Part shown: positions 6,233-15,436 of the stretch, one piece after another
Layout of the letters: each line of letters opens with the position of its first letter
How positions within the stretch are numbered: the stretch's first letter is position 1
Virus record (IMG/VR): IMGVR_UViG_3300047547_000123
Location: 1-27,267 of that record
Source of the DNA: a virus
Strand: one strand, 5' to 3'
Length of the DNA: 27,267 nucleotides
Position numbers and translations under genes: made by a program
Notes under the pieces: model-generated
What the model saw: only the letters and a program-made list of their open reading frames with translations
Told to the model about the DNA's origin: nothing
The model's database searches: none

Positions 6233-8036
6233 AATCAATCCTAGATATACCGTCTTCTTTGACAATATTGACTCTATCAATTAGAGGGTGAGTGAAGCTA
6301 TGTGATACTAATACTGTATTAAGACCTGGCTCATTTAGCAACACTTCAATAATACGTTCTTTACCTTCAGCATCCAGCGATTCTACTGTTTCATCTAAGA
6401 TAAGTAAGTTTGTTTTAGTATTGGACAAACTCTGCATTAGCTTGCGAATAGCCAACAAAGTAGCAACGTTAACGCGGGCACGCTCGCCAGTACTAAGGGC
6501 TGCAATATCAATATCCTCTCCGTTGTCTGTAATGACCACATTGAGCTTATCAGCTTGTGATATTTCAAATTTAAGCTGGAATCTACCATCAGCCATTTCT
6601 GTAAGGTATTCATTAGTCAGATTCTCCAAATCTTTTACTAAACATTCGATTTTATACGCTACTAAACCTGTCGTGCTGAAGGCCTTTACCAATACTGCAT
6701 AATTGCTACTAATCTTTATCAGCTCTTCTAGCTTCGTAGTACAGAAAGCACGCTCTGCTTCAAACTCCGCAATTTGTTTTAGTGTATTATCTACACCAGC
6801 ATTATGAACAATAGCTTTAGTATTAAATGCTTCAGTAGACTTAAATGCTGCTTCTTGCTTAGAAATTTCTAGATTAATAGCATCGAGTTGTTTTCGAATA
6901 GACGCAGCATCTGGCAACACTTGTGGCAGCTTAGGGTCGTATAGTCTATGATACTTTTCCCAGGTATCTTGGGCCTCCATCGCAGCACGATGTTCAGACT
7001 GCAACTTGGTTAACTGAGTACGCTCTAGTTCTAGTACTTCTAACTCTTGCTTTTTATCTGCTGTAGATGCTAAGATTTTTGTTACTTCTGCATCAATATG
7101 TGCCCTATCTACTCCGAGGGACTGCCCACAAGTAGGGCACTTATCTTTAGTATTTTTAAGGCTAGCAAGTTGATTCTTATTTAGGGTAAGTTCTGCATTG
7201 CAAAGAGAAATACGTTCTTCTAAATTTTGTTTTTTCTTCAAATCAAAATTTACGCTAGGAATTGGATACAGTACGACGGCATCCAATAGCTTTTTATAAG
7301 TTAAATTCTGCGATATAGTAGCTGACTCAGAATCAACATTTTTGAGGGAAGTCATCAACTCTAAACGTGTAGTGTATAACCCCACATCAACTTCTTTGAC
7401 TTCCATCAATTCGATTTTTTCTAGATTACTTTTAGAATACTTAGCAAGCCAAGACTGTACACTAGACAGTTTACCTTCCCACAGAGTCACGTCTTTATTA
7501 ACGGACTGTGCTGCCGTTTTAATAACATCCAGTGCTTTATTATACTTGCTCAAATTAAGTAAGTCAATAAGGAACTTTTTTCTGTTACTATCAGTTGCAG
7601 TTAGGAACTCTAAACTTGCTGCGGAGCTTTGGTAAACAATTTGACTAAAAGTCTTATGGTCGTACCCAATAAGTACTTCAATGTCCTTAAATGTTTGAGT
7701 AGCAGTGTGCGCAGAAATATCTGTACCATTGCGTGTCAGGCTTACGTGCTGAGTACTACCTCTGGTAGTAGATATTTCATAGCTATCTCCGTCTTTCTCA
7801 AATTCTAATTTAATCCAATAGCTTTTACTACCGCCGTTGCGATTAAGAATATGTTGCTTCTTAACCCCCTTAGAGTTCTTATTAAACAGTACCTCCTCTA
7901 AAATAAGAGCTATAGAGCTTTTACCGTGTCCATTTTTTCCGACTAACTGCGTGATAGAATTTTGGTCTAATTCAATTGAATTATTATCACCGTAACTAAA
8001 GCAGTAGCCCCAACTAAGTTTTTTATAGTTAATCAT
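6222..8036 (-). CDS. SbcC/Rad50/gp46-like recombination ATPase (T5 D13/D12 type)
   Basis: A 604-residue SMC-like ATPase that works with the SbcD-like nuclease encoded just upstream to process DNA ends and drive recombination-dependent replication. The start MINYKKLSWGYCFSYGDNN leads to Walker A GKNGHGKSS (about 33-41). Long coiled-coil stretches flank the zinc hook CPTCGQ (about 300-305). The C-terminal ATPase half has signature LSTGERARVNVA, Walker B NLLILDETVESLD and switch LVSHSF. ATG 8036 overlaps the SbcD stop; a GGAG lies ten bases upstream. The upstream ATG at 8081 would add 15 residues inside SbcD and is less likely. Confidence 0.93.
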   Translation of the reverse strand: MINYKKLSWGYCFSYGDNNSIELDQNSITQLVGKNGHGKSSIALILEEVLFNKNSKGVKKQHILNRNGGSKSYWIKLEFEKDGDSYEISTTRGSTQHVSLTRNGTDISAHTATQTFKDIEVLIGYDHKTFSQIVYQSSAASLEFLTATDSNRKKFLIDLLNLSKYNKALDVIKTAAQSVNKDVTLWEGKLSSVQSWLAKYSKSNLEKIELMEVKEVDVGLYTTRLELMTSLKNVDSESATISQNLTYKKLLDAVVLYPIPSVNFDLKKKQNLEERISLCNAELTLNKNQLASLKNTKDKCPTCGQSLGVDRAHIDAEVTKILASTADKKQELEVLELERTQLTKLQSEHRAAMEAQDTWEKYHRLYDPKLPQVLPDAASIRKQLDAINLEISKQEAAFKSTEAFNTKAIVHNAGVDNTLKQIAEFEAERAFCTTKLEELIKISSNYAVLVKAFSTTGLVAYKIECLVKDLENLTNEYLTEMADGRFQLKFEISQADKLNVVITDNGEDIDIAALSTGERARVNVATLLAIRKLMQSLSNTKTNLLILDETVESLDAEGKERIIEVLLNEPGLNTVLVSHSFTHPLIDRVNIVKEDGISRIDYGS

Positions 8037-8982
8037 TAATACGAGGCTCCAAAGTTTCAAACAACTTAATAGCTGCTTCAATATTATCTGGTTTAAGGTT
8101 AAGAATATACTCTAAGTATTCTTTTAGTTCCTGAACCATTGTCATATCTGGCTCTAGCATTAGGGTTACATCGGTCTGTCTAGTAGATATTTTCTTATCT
8201 AGTAAAGCAGTATTAGTTACATTGCCTAATTCTGAGAGATCACCGCTAACTTCGTATATCGTGTGATGATACTCAGTAGCAGGCATACCTTCTCCGGCGT
8301 TGATAGTCTTTCTTAATAGCTGTGGTAAACCTAAGCTAATCCACTCGTGCGTTAGAGAAACACTATCAAAGATTATTACACCATTATCCACAGGATTGCG
8401 GTGAAAACTAGTAACCATAGGGCTGCCAGGATACAGGATATTACGTTGAGAATTTTCATAGCTATGGAGATCACCTGCAAGGACAATTTCCCATCTATCC
8501 AGAAGTTCAAGTGGTATTTCTGGCTTGACGTGAGGAGGAATTTCTCCACGTACGTGGGTAACGAGTACGTTCCCTTGGAAGTCTTTACCTTGAGAAACAA
8601 AGTCCTTAATTTTATTGTACGGTATAAAATCAATGTTGTCCAAGCTAAAGTAATCGTCAATAATGCTAACCCTATTGTTAATAGCATGTGTTGCACCTTT
8701 TAAACTTGTTAAAAATGTAGTATTCTTTTTTACAGATTCGTGATTACCTGAAATAATAAAAGTATCTTTCGTAAAGATACTAAGCATCGTGAAGTAAACC
8801 TCTAGTTCTTCCATACTAGGCATTTTATCGAAAACATCCCCACCTAAAATAACGAGGTCTACAGACTCCTGTAGCTTTGAGATTTTGTCGTTGAATAGTT
8901 TATAGCGATTTTTAGCCCAGTCGATAGGTACGTTCTTTTGGTTTAACTTAATGTGAATATCAGCAATAAATAGTATTTTCAT
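8029..8982 (-). CDS. SbcD/Mre11/gp47-like nuclease subunit
   Basis: A 317-residue calcineurin-like phosphoesterase, the nuclease half of the SbcCD complex. The metal-binding motifs are all present: FIADIHIK (Asp, His), LGGDVFD, ISGNHES, VTHVRGE and AGDLHSYEN. The C-terminal part, with an acidic helical tail, should dock on the SbcC coiled-coil base. Start overlaps the preceding stop as ATGA, and its own stop overlaps the SbcC start, so the two subunits are translationally coupled. The insert PHVKPEIP after the fifth motif recurs in the small protein at 18793-18990. Confidence 0.93.
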   Translation of the reverse strand: MKILFIADIHIKLNQKNVPIDWAKNRYKLFNDKISKLQESVDLVILGGDVFDKMPSMEELEVYFTMLSIFTKDTFIISGNHESVKKNTTFLTSLKGATHAINNRVSIIDDYFSLDNIDFIPYNKIKDFVSQGKDFQGNVLVTHVRGEIPPHVKPEIPLELLDRWEIVLAGDLHSYENSQRNILYPGSPMVTSFHRNPVDNGVIIFDSVSLTHEWISLGLPQLLRKTINAGEGMPATEYHHTIYEVSGDLSELGNVTNTALLDKKISTRQTDVTLMLEPDMTMVQELKEYLEYILNLKPDNIEAAIKLFETLEPRIND

Positions 8983-9170
8983 TCGCTAACCATTTTTATT
9001 TTTAAAGTATTGAAGCAGTCCGTTATAGGTCCATAATTGCGCGTATATTCTAAGCCGAGCATCTCAACTACGCCGTTATCAATATCATCTGCAAGTTGAC
9101 GTAGGTACGTAACAATTTCTACGGTTGATCTAGGATTGTTAAGCATCGGGTCATGTGCATTAGCTTGCAT
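8979..9170 (-). CDS. hypothetical protein, 63 aa
   Basis: A small protein beginning MQANAHDPMLNNPRSTVEIV with a helical middle (LRQLADDIDNGVVEML) and a Tyr/Asn-rich strand after it. It overlaps the preceding small gene by 11 bases and the SbcD start by 4, so it belongs to the recombination operon. No known motif or transmembrane segment. Function unknown. Confidence 0.7.
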   Translation of the reverse strand: MQANAHDPMLNNPRSTVEIVTYLRQLADDIDNGVVEMLGLEYTRNYGPITDCFNTLKIKMVSE

Positions 9171-9330
9171 CTGATAACTCCAATTCTACACGAATTAAAG
9201 ATTTACCAGTTTCGCTAGAAGTGAACCGTTCTATATTAATAGAGTCCACGTCTATCTCATTGCGTTCTATTCTAGATAGAAGCTCGATAGTTCGCTCTTT
9301 TGGTGTTTTAAGTTGATTTAGTTTATACAT
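9160..9330 (-). CDS. hypothetical protein, 56 aa
   Basis: A short gene found by translating the gap between the terminator and the next gene. It reads MYKLNQLKTPKERTIELLSR and ends VELELSDAS, with a charged helix (RIERNEIDVD) between. Its stop lies inside the next gene, in phage-like overlap. The ATG is only three bases after the T-run of the single-stranded-DNA-binding-protein terminator and has no ribosome-binding site, so expression must depend on terminator read-through, an unseen promoter or coupling. Function unknown. Confidence 0.65.
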   Translation of the reverse strand: MYKLNQLKTPKERTIELLSRIERNEIDVDSINIERFTSSETGKSLIRVELELSDAS

Positions 9331-9333
9331 AAT

Positions 9334-9363
9334 AAAAAAAGCCCCTATGGTTAGTAGGGGCTT
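9334..9363 (-). terminator. intrinsic terminator after the ssDNA-binding protein gene
   Basis: A 9-bp GC-rich stem (9355-9363 with 9339-9347), 7-base loop, then seven T on the minus strand. It ends the 10391-9371 operon, but the next start codon follows three bases later. Confidence 0.92.
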
Positions 9364-9370
9364 GAGTTAA

Positions 9371-10009
9371 TTAGCCCAGTTCGTTTACAGCTTCTGAGTC
9401 TGTAGTAGAATCGGCTTCTTCGTCACCACCTTGAGTAATACGTTCCAGGGTCTTCAGAACGTCTTCAGGGGTAGGTCTTGGATATTTTTCGTCAATAGTT
9501 TTGTCTTTTGCAATAAGCTCCCGTTCAGCAGGAGTAAGTGCACGAGGCTTACAAGCCAAGGCCTTCAATTGGTACTCAACGTTAAAGGGCAGAGGCCCGG
9601 TTTTAACGCGTTTGAATACCACGTCCCATCCGGTATCTAGATCAGTAGGGTCACCAATATCTTCTGCTGCAGTAAGAATCTGTTCAAACAGTTTCTTTTT
9701 AAGGTTAATTACTTTAGCTTTGCCATCTTTAGGGTCGATACAGTTAGCCACATAGCTCCAAGAGCATTTAGCTTCTGGAAAGAACTTCTGAACATGGTCT
9801 GTTTCACGATTATTGAATCGCTCTTCTTCTCGGTCAAATGCAAGGCACTCTACTGGAATATCTTTGTTATTGCTACCCTTGAGCCAGTACACATAGCGTG
9901 GAAGAACGCCACCGAATAGACGTACAGTATTGTCACCGTCGGTATATGTATAGCTATCTACTTTAGAAGATTGAGCTTTGCCTTTAGTTTTATTGAATGC
10001 GATTGCCAT
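9371..10009 (-). CDS. single-stranded DNA-binding protein, probably gp32-like
   Basis: A 212-residue protein with the layout of a phage ssDNA-binding protein: a basic N-terminus (MAIAFNKTKGKAQSSK), a beta-rich core with aromatic and basic residues (TVRLFGGVLPRYVYWLKG, KCSWSYVANCIDPKDGKA, DLDTGWDVVFKRVKTG) and a very acidic tail (GGDEEADSTTDSEAVNELG) of the kind used to contact replication partners. It would coat lagging-strand DNA. The core style recalls the T4 gp32 fold family, but I cannot confirm a complete zinc site. It overlaps the preceding gene and is followed by a strong terminator, consistent with high, separate expression. Confidence 0.72.
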   Translation of the reverse strand: MAIAFNKTKGKAQSSKVDSYTYTDGDNTVRLFGGVLPRYVYWLKGSNNKDIPVECLAFDREEERFNNRETDHVQKFFPEAKCSWSYVANCIDPKDGKAKVINLKKKLFEQILTAAEDIGDPTDLDTGWDVVFKRVKTGPLPFNVEYQLKALACKPRALTPAERELIAKDKTIDEKYPRPTPEDVLKTLERITQGGDEEADSTTDSEAVNELG

Positions 10010-10391
10010 TTAGAGTTTCCTCGTATTTAAAATATAGTTTGTTGCCTGCTATTTTTAGCAGTGGATTGTGTTTAATCTTCGATATATCCAAGTCAGGATA
10101 ATAGCTTAAGTCAAGGTATTTAATGCCGTACAGTTTGTACATTGCGTAATCACGCCTACCTGCTAAGTTAATATACTGACGAATATAAAGAGGATCTGTT
10201 GTTCGATCATCGAATACTGCTAACGGATTAACTAAGAAGCTTTCTCCGTACATTTTTCTAGAATCGTAAGTTGCTGGAATACCATGTACACGTACAGGAT
10301 GCTTTGTGTAATAATGCCGTAGGGTATTTATAGAGGATGTTGTATCTTTACATAATGAGCTAAGGTACTCTAGGTTGAATTTTAACGCCAT
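9990..10391 (-). CDS. hypothetical protein, 133 aa, first gene of the SSB operon
   Basis: A basic, Tyr-rich protein starting MALKFNLEYLSSLCKDT, with FDDRTTDPLYIRQYINLAGR in the middle and GNKLYFKYEETLNGNRIQ at the end. An excellent ribosome site (GAGG, four bases before ATG) and a strong promoter precede it. It overlaps the ssDNA-binding protein gene by 20 bases. No known family recognised. Its place between the SF2 helicase and the ssDNA-binding protein suggests an accessory role in replication or recombination, which is only inference. Confidence 0.75.
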   Translation of the reverse strand: MALKFNLEYLSSLCKDTTSSINTLRHYYTKHPVRVHGIPATYDSRKMYGESFLVNPLAVFDDRTTDPLYIRQYINLAGRRDYAMYKLYGIKYLDLSYYPDLDISKIKHNPLLKIAGNKLYFKYEETLNGNRIQ

Positions 10392-10411
10392 ACTGCCTCG
10401 CTAGAACATTA

Positions 10412-10440
10412 ATTATACCAGTTTTGACAGTACGAATCAA
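10412..10440 (-). promoter_or_regulatory. sigma70 promoter for the SSB operon
   Basis: TTGATT (10435-10440), 17-base spacer, perfect TATAAT (10412-10417), with AAAATTTAG upstream. Very like the promoter at 5752-5780. It lies just downstream of the SF2 helicase stop. Confidence 0.88.
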
Positions 10441-10449
10441 GACTAAATT

Positions 10450-11781
10450 TTAGTACCTTTCAATCTTCCAACCCTTTTGAATATAGAAAGACATACGCCC
10501 CTCATTCTGCTTTCTAGAAGGGCCGTCACTAAAATTAATATCGTAAACTTCTGGAGCAATTTTATCAGGGTGTTGCCGCATAATACGACCCACAATTTGC
10601 TCAATCAGTCCATCATAAGCCATAGGCTCAGCCAGGACAACCGCGCTTAACCTATTTACTGAGATACCTTCGGAGAATATCTGCCTGGAGCCTGCAATAG
10701 CAAAGGCAGTACCGTTGTCGATTGCTTCTGCTGCTTCCTTGCGCTCTGCAAGGGTTGTTTCTCCAGTAACCAACAAACACGTTTCACCGACATATTCTTT
10801 AACTTTCTGTAAAAATTCAATACGACTAGCTATAACTAAGACACTATGGCCTTTATCAATAGCTTGGGCTGTTAATTTGGCAATGAATTGCTGGTAATCA
10901 TCATCATACAAAAGTGCATTAATTTTCTGAGCCCACTGCAGCTTAGGGTCTAAAAATACACCAGGCTTAAGGATAAGCACAGTTGGCTCTAGCGTATTAT
11001 CTACTGGTGGGCTATAGACTTTAGAGGAAAAGAAGTCAGTGAGCAGCATATGCTTACCGTCTTTTCTTTGCATCGTACCGCTTAGGCCGATTCGGTATCT
11101 ACAGTGTAGGCTATCAATAATCTCGGTAAACGTAGTAGCTACTATATGATGTGCTTCGTCCGTGATTACAGTTCCAAATGTCTTTGCAATAGTTGGAAGG
11201 TGCTTTTTAAGACTCTGTACATTTGACACTACAATAGCTTTATCTTCTATATCGAAAACACCACTACCAATTTTACCAATATCCATACCATATAGAGATT
11301 CGGCCTCTTCTATCCATTGATCCCTGAGCGCAGTTGTATGACAAATAACTAAAGTTTTTTGACTTAGCTTCCTTGCAATATGTAGGGCCAGGAACGTTTT
11401 ACCAAAACCTACTTTAGCATTGATAAAGCAGCTATCGTCTACTGCATCATAAATTTCTTGCTGTAAAGGTCGCAAAGATACTTTAGGGTTAGGGAAGGGT
11501 ACGTCCTCTAGTATTCTTTTATCGCTGATTTCGTACTCGGCGGGTATTAAATCAGTACGCCCCACAGGGATGGATAAAACCCCCCCAGCCAGTAATTTAT
11601 AGTTACGTATATACTCTATTTTGGTAATAGGTGTAACTTTACCTGTCTTAGACCTTTCTGCTCCGCGAACCTGTACTTTGTAGGTCAGCAAATCAGTAAT
11701 ATTCTTTAACTGAACATCTGTCAACTTTCCTAGATATATCCTATTTGAAATTACTGCTTTAGGCACTACACCATTCTCCAT
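10450..11781 (-). CDS. SF2 DNA helicase (T5 D10-like, UvsW/RecG-like branch enzyme)
   Basis: A 443-residue superfamily 2 helicase. Motifs in order: RPLQQEIYDA (Q-like), NAKVGFGKT (Walker A, about 122-129), HTTALRDQW (Ia), ITDEAHH (DEAH box, about 207-212), GLSGTMQRKD (III), VIASRIEFLQ (IV), GSRQIFSEGISV (V) and IEQIVGRIMRQ (VI, arginine fingers). Phage enzymes of this type unwind branched DNA such as D-loops and origins. Its 5' end overlaps the preceding gene by 16 bases, with an out-of-frame ATG within its last codons. Last gene of the replisome operon before the promoter at 10412. Confidence 0.92.
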   Translation of the reverse strand: MENGVVPKAVISNRIYLGKLTDVQLKNITDLLTYKVQVRGAERSKTGKVTPITKIEYIRNYKLLAGGVLSIPVGRTDLIPAEYEISDKRILEDVPFPNPKVSLRPLQQEIYDAVDDSCFINAKVGFGKTFLALHIARKLSQKTLVICHTTALRDQWIEEAESLYGMDIGKIGSGVFDIEDKAIVVSNVQSLKKHLPTIAKTFGTVITDEAHHIVATTFTEIIDSLHCRYRIGLSGTMQRKDGKHMLLTDFFSSKVYSPPVDNTLEPTVLILKPGVFLDPKLQWAQKINALLYDDDYQQFIAKLTAQAIDKGHSVLVIASRIEFLQKVKEYVGETCLLVTGETTLAERKEAAEAIDNGTAFAIAGSRQIFSEGISVNRLSAVVLAEPMAYDGLIEQIVGRIMRQHPDKIAPEVYDINFSDGPSRKQNEGRMSFYIQKGWKIERY

Positions 11782-12299
11782 GTATCTTTATACTTTTCAG
11801 GGTATATTCCATAAAATAAATAAGTACCCATATACTTTAGCAGACCGGCATATAAGCCTGTGCAGTTACTGTATGACTTCAAGGACTTTACACGTTGTGG
11901 GATACCTTGAATCTCTAGAATAGACCCCATACTATCAGTAGGTATTACCCTTGTTACTTTTCTGAAAATAAGCGGGCATCTAAGACTTTTCTTATGTTTA
12001 AATAACTGACCGGCACTATCAATAAACCAGTGCCCCTGTCCTGATAATTTAATAAAGTCATGCAGGAAAAAAGCTGCATAAGCTGGACTAAAAAGGGCGA
12101 AACCTTTTCCTTCCAGGAAAAGCCTTCGCCGGCTTAGGGTGTCTCCAGGAACCTTACCATCAATAACCTTAGTATGTGTATACTCGTTGCCTGTATCACG
12201 ATGTAGGTATGTATTCTTATACACCAACAGGTCGTTCTCCCACTCTGGCTTTTCTTTATTTAGCCTGAATAGGGGATAGGTTATATCCGTCAAATTCAT
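11766..12299 (-). CDS. hypothetical protein, 177 aa, between polymerase and SF2 helicase
   Basis: A basic protein starting MNLTDITYPLFRLNKEKPEW, with aromatic-rich segments (GKGFALFSPAYAAFFLHDFI) and a Tyr-rich end (YMGTYLFYGIYPEKYKDTW). No catalytic motif recognised. I chose ATG 12299 because GGAG lies four bases upstream; the longer frame from 12320 has no such site. It overlaps the polymerase 3' end by 44 bases and the next gene by 16, so it is co-translated with the replisome. A DNA-binding replication accessory is plausible from position only. Confidence 0.75.
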   Translation of the reverse strand: MNLTDITYPLFRLNKEKPEWENDLLVYKNTYLHRDTGNEYTHTKVIDGKVPGDTLSRRRLFLEGKGFALFSPAYAAFFLHDFIKLSGQGHWFIDSAGQLFKHKKSLRCPLIFRKVTRVIPTDSMGSILEIQGIPQRVKSLKSYSNCTGLYAGLLKYMGTYLFYGIYPEKYKDTWRMV

Positions 12300-14556
12300 A
12301 GTACTCCTCAAACTTACCAAAACTATAGTCAGTACCGATATCCTGGTCTACACCTACAGGGCAGTTTGGAATACTACATCCTCGGTCTTTCTGTGTATTA
12401 CGTTTTAGAATTTCGCAGTACTGGTCTACTTGATCTTCTCTTACTAGAGCAACAATGGAGTCATGTACAAGCATAAAGATATGGGCATCTAACCCTTTAG
12501 TTTTGCATTCGTTGGCAGTGTCAATTGCACCTAGCAAGTTTACGTCGCTGGCGAGTGACTGAATTTCAGAGTTGATACCGCTTCTAACCTCGTGAGCTGC
12601 GATACCTTTATCTGCTGAAAATACATTGGGCAATCTACGCTTACGCCCAAAAAAGGAGTATGTATACCCATTTGTTTGAATAAACTCTTTTCTTGTATCC
12701 AGCCAACGCTTCAGTTTACTAAATTTCGTAAAGTAGTCTTTAATATTATCTTTGGCATCTTCTAGGGAATAATACTCTCCAGTAGCCTTAGTTACGCTTT
12801 CTGCTACTTTAGCTGCTCCTGAACCGTACAATATTCCGAACGTAATGCTTTTGGCTGCCTGACGTAAGCCGGGGTACTTAGCTTTTACCTCTTCCGCGGG
12901 ACAAGGTAAATTAAAGACCATTTTTGCAATATTTGAGTGCATATCTCCTTTACTAGAGAATACTTTTTGTAGATTACGGTCTTCGGATAGTACAGCTGCA
13001 TAATAAGATTCTGCCGTACTTAAGTCTTGGGATACTATTTTATAACCCGCCGGAGCTTTAATGGAGCCTTTGACGTAATATTCATTTCTAGGGATTTGCT
13101 GTGCGTTAAATTTCCCACTTGAACTAAGCCGCCCTGACGTTGTAAATGTAAGGTTGAAGTTAGTGCGAATCCGGCCATCCAGGTCCAGTTCAGGCAAAAT
13201 CTTCGTAATATACGAACTATGAATTTTCGATAACTGACGCATCTTAAGAATTGCTTTTGGCAATGGATGCTCTTCGGCCAGTTCTTTCAGTACTTCAGCA
13301 TCTGTCGAAATCGCGCCAGCCTTTGTCATTTTACCAGTCGGGCTCAGGCCCGCGTAATCGAACAATACTTTACGTAGCTGCATAACGCTAGCAGGATTGA
13401 AGATTGACTTTGAATCTGCTTCATAGTTTTTTACAGCTTCAAACTCGAAAATCTCCTTTCTAGCTTGTGCAATCTCTACTTCGAGATACCTATTTGCTGC
13501 CTCAAGCCTGTCTCTAGCCATTGGAATGCCTACTTCCTCCATATCTGTCAGAAACAAGATTCCCGGCATCATAAGGTTATCGTATAACCACTGTAGCTTT
13601 TGATTCTTTTCAATAATCGGTTTAAATTTTGCGTATAGCTCGTACGTTACTGCAGTATCAATAGCCGCGTATGTACTAATGATTTCGAAAGGAATCAGGT
13701 CATACGTGAAATCTTCTTGAAGAATACCCTTCTTTGCACAGTATTCTTTTTTGAAGTCATCTAGCTCCGCGTCATAGTCGCCAAAGTCAGTGTATTTTAG
13801 AGCAAGAGCTTTTAGACTATGACTATCGTTTTCATCTAGAATATAGTGCATAATCATAGTATCATGCACACGTTGACGATTAAACTTTAAACCAAGATGG
13901 TAGCTTAACATCTTGTAGTCAAACTTCAAGTTATGGAATATAATATCAAACTTCTTGATAATTTCCTCTAGAAGTTTCATGCTTTCTTCGCCAAGAACAT
14001 CTGTAAGAATATACCTACCGTGTTTTGGTTTATGTGTAATTGACAACCCCAGTACATAACCATCACGAGGGTACAGTGCTGTTGTTTCAGTATCGAACGC
14101 TACAAAGGTTTCGCCCTCGTCTAGAACCTGTTTGAGGTATGCTACGGCTTCGTCCTCATTGCAGATACCTTTATAGTCTCCAGTAGCTTTAGTACTACCA
14201 AGCGTACCTGCAACATATTTCTCAATCTTATCTACAGCACGTTGAAAGTCCGGCTTACCCTCTGGTTTAAATATCAGCATAGCTGGATTGCTGATACATA
14301 CATATTTATCGTCTACTAAAAGCCCGGCATAGTTCGTAACACTTGTAATTTTTGCATATTCTTTTGCAGCTTCGGCGCCGACCAAAATTACTAGGTCATA
14401 CTCGTCCAAGTCTACCACCAAGTCTACGTCCTTTTTAAGGAGCTTGGTAATAGGTACTGAGCTCATATGATACAAGTCAAATTCAAAGCTAAAATACTTA
14501 CTATAATTATTCTTGCTTGGGGCCTTGTCGATAATGCAGATTTTTTGTCTTTGCAT
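12256..14556 (-). CDS. family A DNA polymerase with 3'-5' exonuclease (T5 D9-like)
   Basis: The replicative polymerase, 766 residues. Proofreading motifs: AFDTETTAL (Exo I, about 153-160), FHNLKFDYK (Exo II, 207-215) and YAAIDTAVTY (Exo III, 296-305). Polymerase motifs: TTSGRLSSSGKFNAQQIPR before motif A, SQDLSTAESYYAA (A, 509-521), RQAAKSITFGILYGSG (B, 565-580) and LVHDS (C, 696-700). Motif A has Ser-Thr-Ala-Glu-Ser where most family A members have Ser-Gln-Ile-Glu-Leu, keeping the Asp and Glu. The N-terminal ~130 residues precede the exonuclease and have no visible motif. Start has AGGA five bases upstream. T5 polymerase is somewhat longer (about 855 residues from memory). Confidence 0.96.
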   Translation of the reverse strand: MQRQKICIIDKAPSKNNYSKYFSFEFDLYHMSSVPITKLLKKDVDLVVDLDEYDLVILVGAEAAKEYAKITSVTNYAGLLVDDKYVCISNPAMLIFKPEGKPDFQRAVDKIEKYVAGTLGSTKATGDYKGICNEDEAVAYLKQVLDEGETFVAFDTETTALYPRDGYVLGLSITHKPKHGRYILTDVLGEESMKLLEEIIKKFDIIFHNLKFDYKMLSYHLGLKFNRQRVHDTMIMHYILDENDSHSLKALALKYTDFGDYDAELDDFKKEYCAKKGILQEDFTYDLIPFEIISTYAAIDTAVTYELYAKFKPIIEKNQKLQWLYDNLMMPGILFLTDMEEVGIPMARDRLEAANRYLEVEIAQARKEIFEFEAVKNYEADSKSIFNPASVMQLRKVLFDYAGLSPTGKMTKAGAISTDAEVLKELAEEHPLPKAILKMRQLSKIHSSYITKILPELDLDGRIRTNFNLTFTTSGRLSSSGKFNAQQIPRNEYYVKGSIKAPAGYKIVSQDLSTAESYYAAVLSEDRNLQKVFSSKGDMHSNIAKMVFNLPCPAEEVKAKYPGLRQAAKSITFGILYGSGAAKVAESVTKATGEYYSLEDAKDNIKDYFTKFSKLKRWLDTRKEFIQTNGYTYSFFGRKRRLPNVFSADKGIAAHEVRSGINSEIQSLASDVNLLGAIDTANECKTKGLDAHIFMLVHDSIVALVREDQVDQYCEILKRNTQKDRGCSIPNCPVGVDQDIGTDYSFGKFEEYYEFDGYNLSPIQAK

Positions 14557-14578
14557 AGGTTCCTAAATTTGTTAAGGC

Positions 14579-15436
14579 TTAGATTGCCTGTATATATTCT
14601 TTGATAGAGTCAACGTATTCCTGGTTTAGATTTCCAGGATCCATATCCTCAGGTAACTTAATAATTTCTACCTCAAACTCACTTTCTTCTATAAGCGGCT
14701 TTAGCTTCTCGGCAGCAGTCTTTCCCGCTTCATCACCATCAAAAAGCAAAAATACTTTCTGAATACCTTGTGCCTTAAGTGGCAACAATTTTGATGCTGT
14801 ATCTTTTTGTAGCGTATTAGTACCAAAACAGCATGTGACATTAGTTAGACCTTTATCGAAGCAGTTAAGCATATCGAAAAGACCTTCTACAAAAACGACA
14901 GATTTAGGTTTTCCTGGATATGTCACAGGATATAATGGTAGCTCGATACCTGCAGGTAGGTTCACGTACCGTGGATTACCGTTCGAGTGCATATGCCTAG
15001 CCTGATACACTATTGTTTTACCGCGAATATCTTTAATAGGAAAGCATATCCTATCTAGAAACTTCTCGTCTAGTAGCGTGGTGAACGCATCAAAGTATTG
15101 ATAGGTTTCTTTACTAGTGTCTCTGTATACCTGATTAAAAGGTGACGCACCTTCTGGTAAGGGTAAACCTTCGAAGTCAGTTTTAATATTAGCTATCTTC
15201 TCTTTTAGTTTAGCTACACGAATAGAAACACTATGAGTATTTAACCCATAGTGTTTAAATATATTGCCCTTGAAACCACAAGAAAAGCAGTGAAACATAC
15301 CAGATGTTTTGTCGATTCGCATGCTGGGACTTCCGTCAGCATGCGAAGGATTAAGACAATGCACTAAGTAGTCTCTACCACTAATATTAAACGATAAGCC
15401 TTTTTCTTTAATTAAATTTTGAACAGCATCTGTCAT
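14579..15436 (-). CDS. DnaG-type DNA primase
   Basis: A 285-residue primase that makes RNA primers for lagging-strand synthesis. The N-terminal CHC2 zinc module is clear: Cys27, His32, Cys50 and Cys53 in CLNPSHADG and FHCFSCGFKGN. The TOPRIM catalytic core follows, with VFVEGLFDML (the conserved Glu) and LLFDGDEAGKTAAEKL (the Asp-x-Asp pair). The ATG at 15436 shares a base with the helicase stop (TAATG), which I prefer over the TTG four codons upstream. It lacks the long C-terminal helicase-interaction domain of bacterial DnaG and should work with the helicase encoded just before it. Confidence 0.93.
   Translation of the reverse strand: MTDAVQNLIKEKGLSFNISGRDYLVHCLNPSHADGSPSMRIDKTSGMFHCFSCGFKGNIFKHYGLNTHSVSIRVAKLKEKIANIKTDFEGLPLPEGASPFNQVYRDTSKETYQYFDAFTTLLDEKFLDRICFPIKDIRGKTIVYQARHMHSNGNPRYVNLPAGIELPLYPVTYPGKPKSVVFVEGLFDMLNCFDKGLTNVTCCFGTNTLQKDTASKLLPLKAQGIQKVFLLFDGDEAGKTAAEKLKPLIEESEFEVEIIKLPEDMDPGNLNQEYVDSIKEYIQAI

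Noticed and set aside
8376-8696. 106-codon frame with hydrophobic segments on the minus strand
   Set aside because: It lies wholly inside the well-supported SbcD-like gene in another frame; a shadow.
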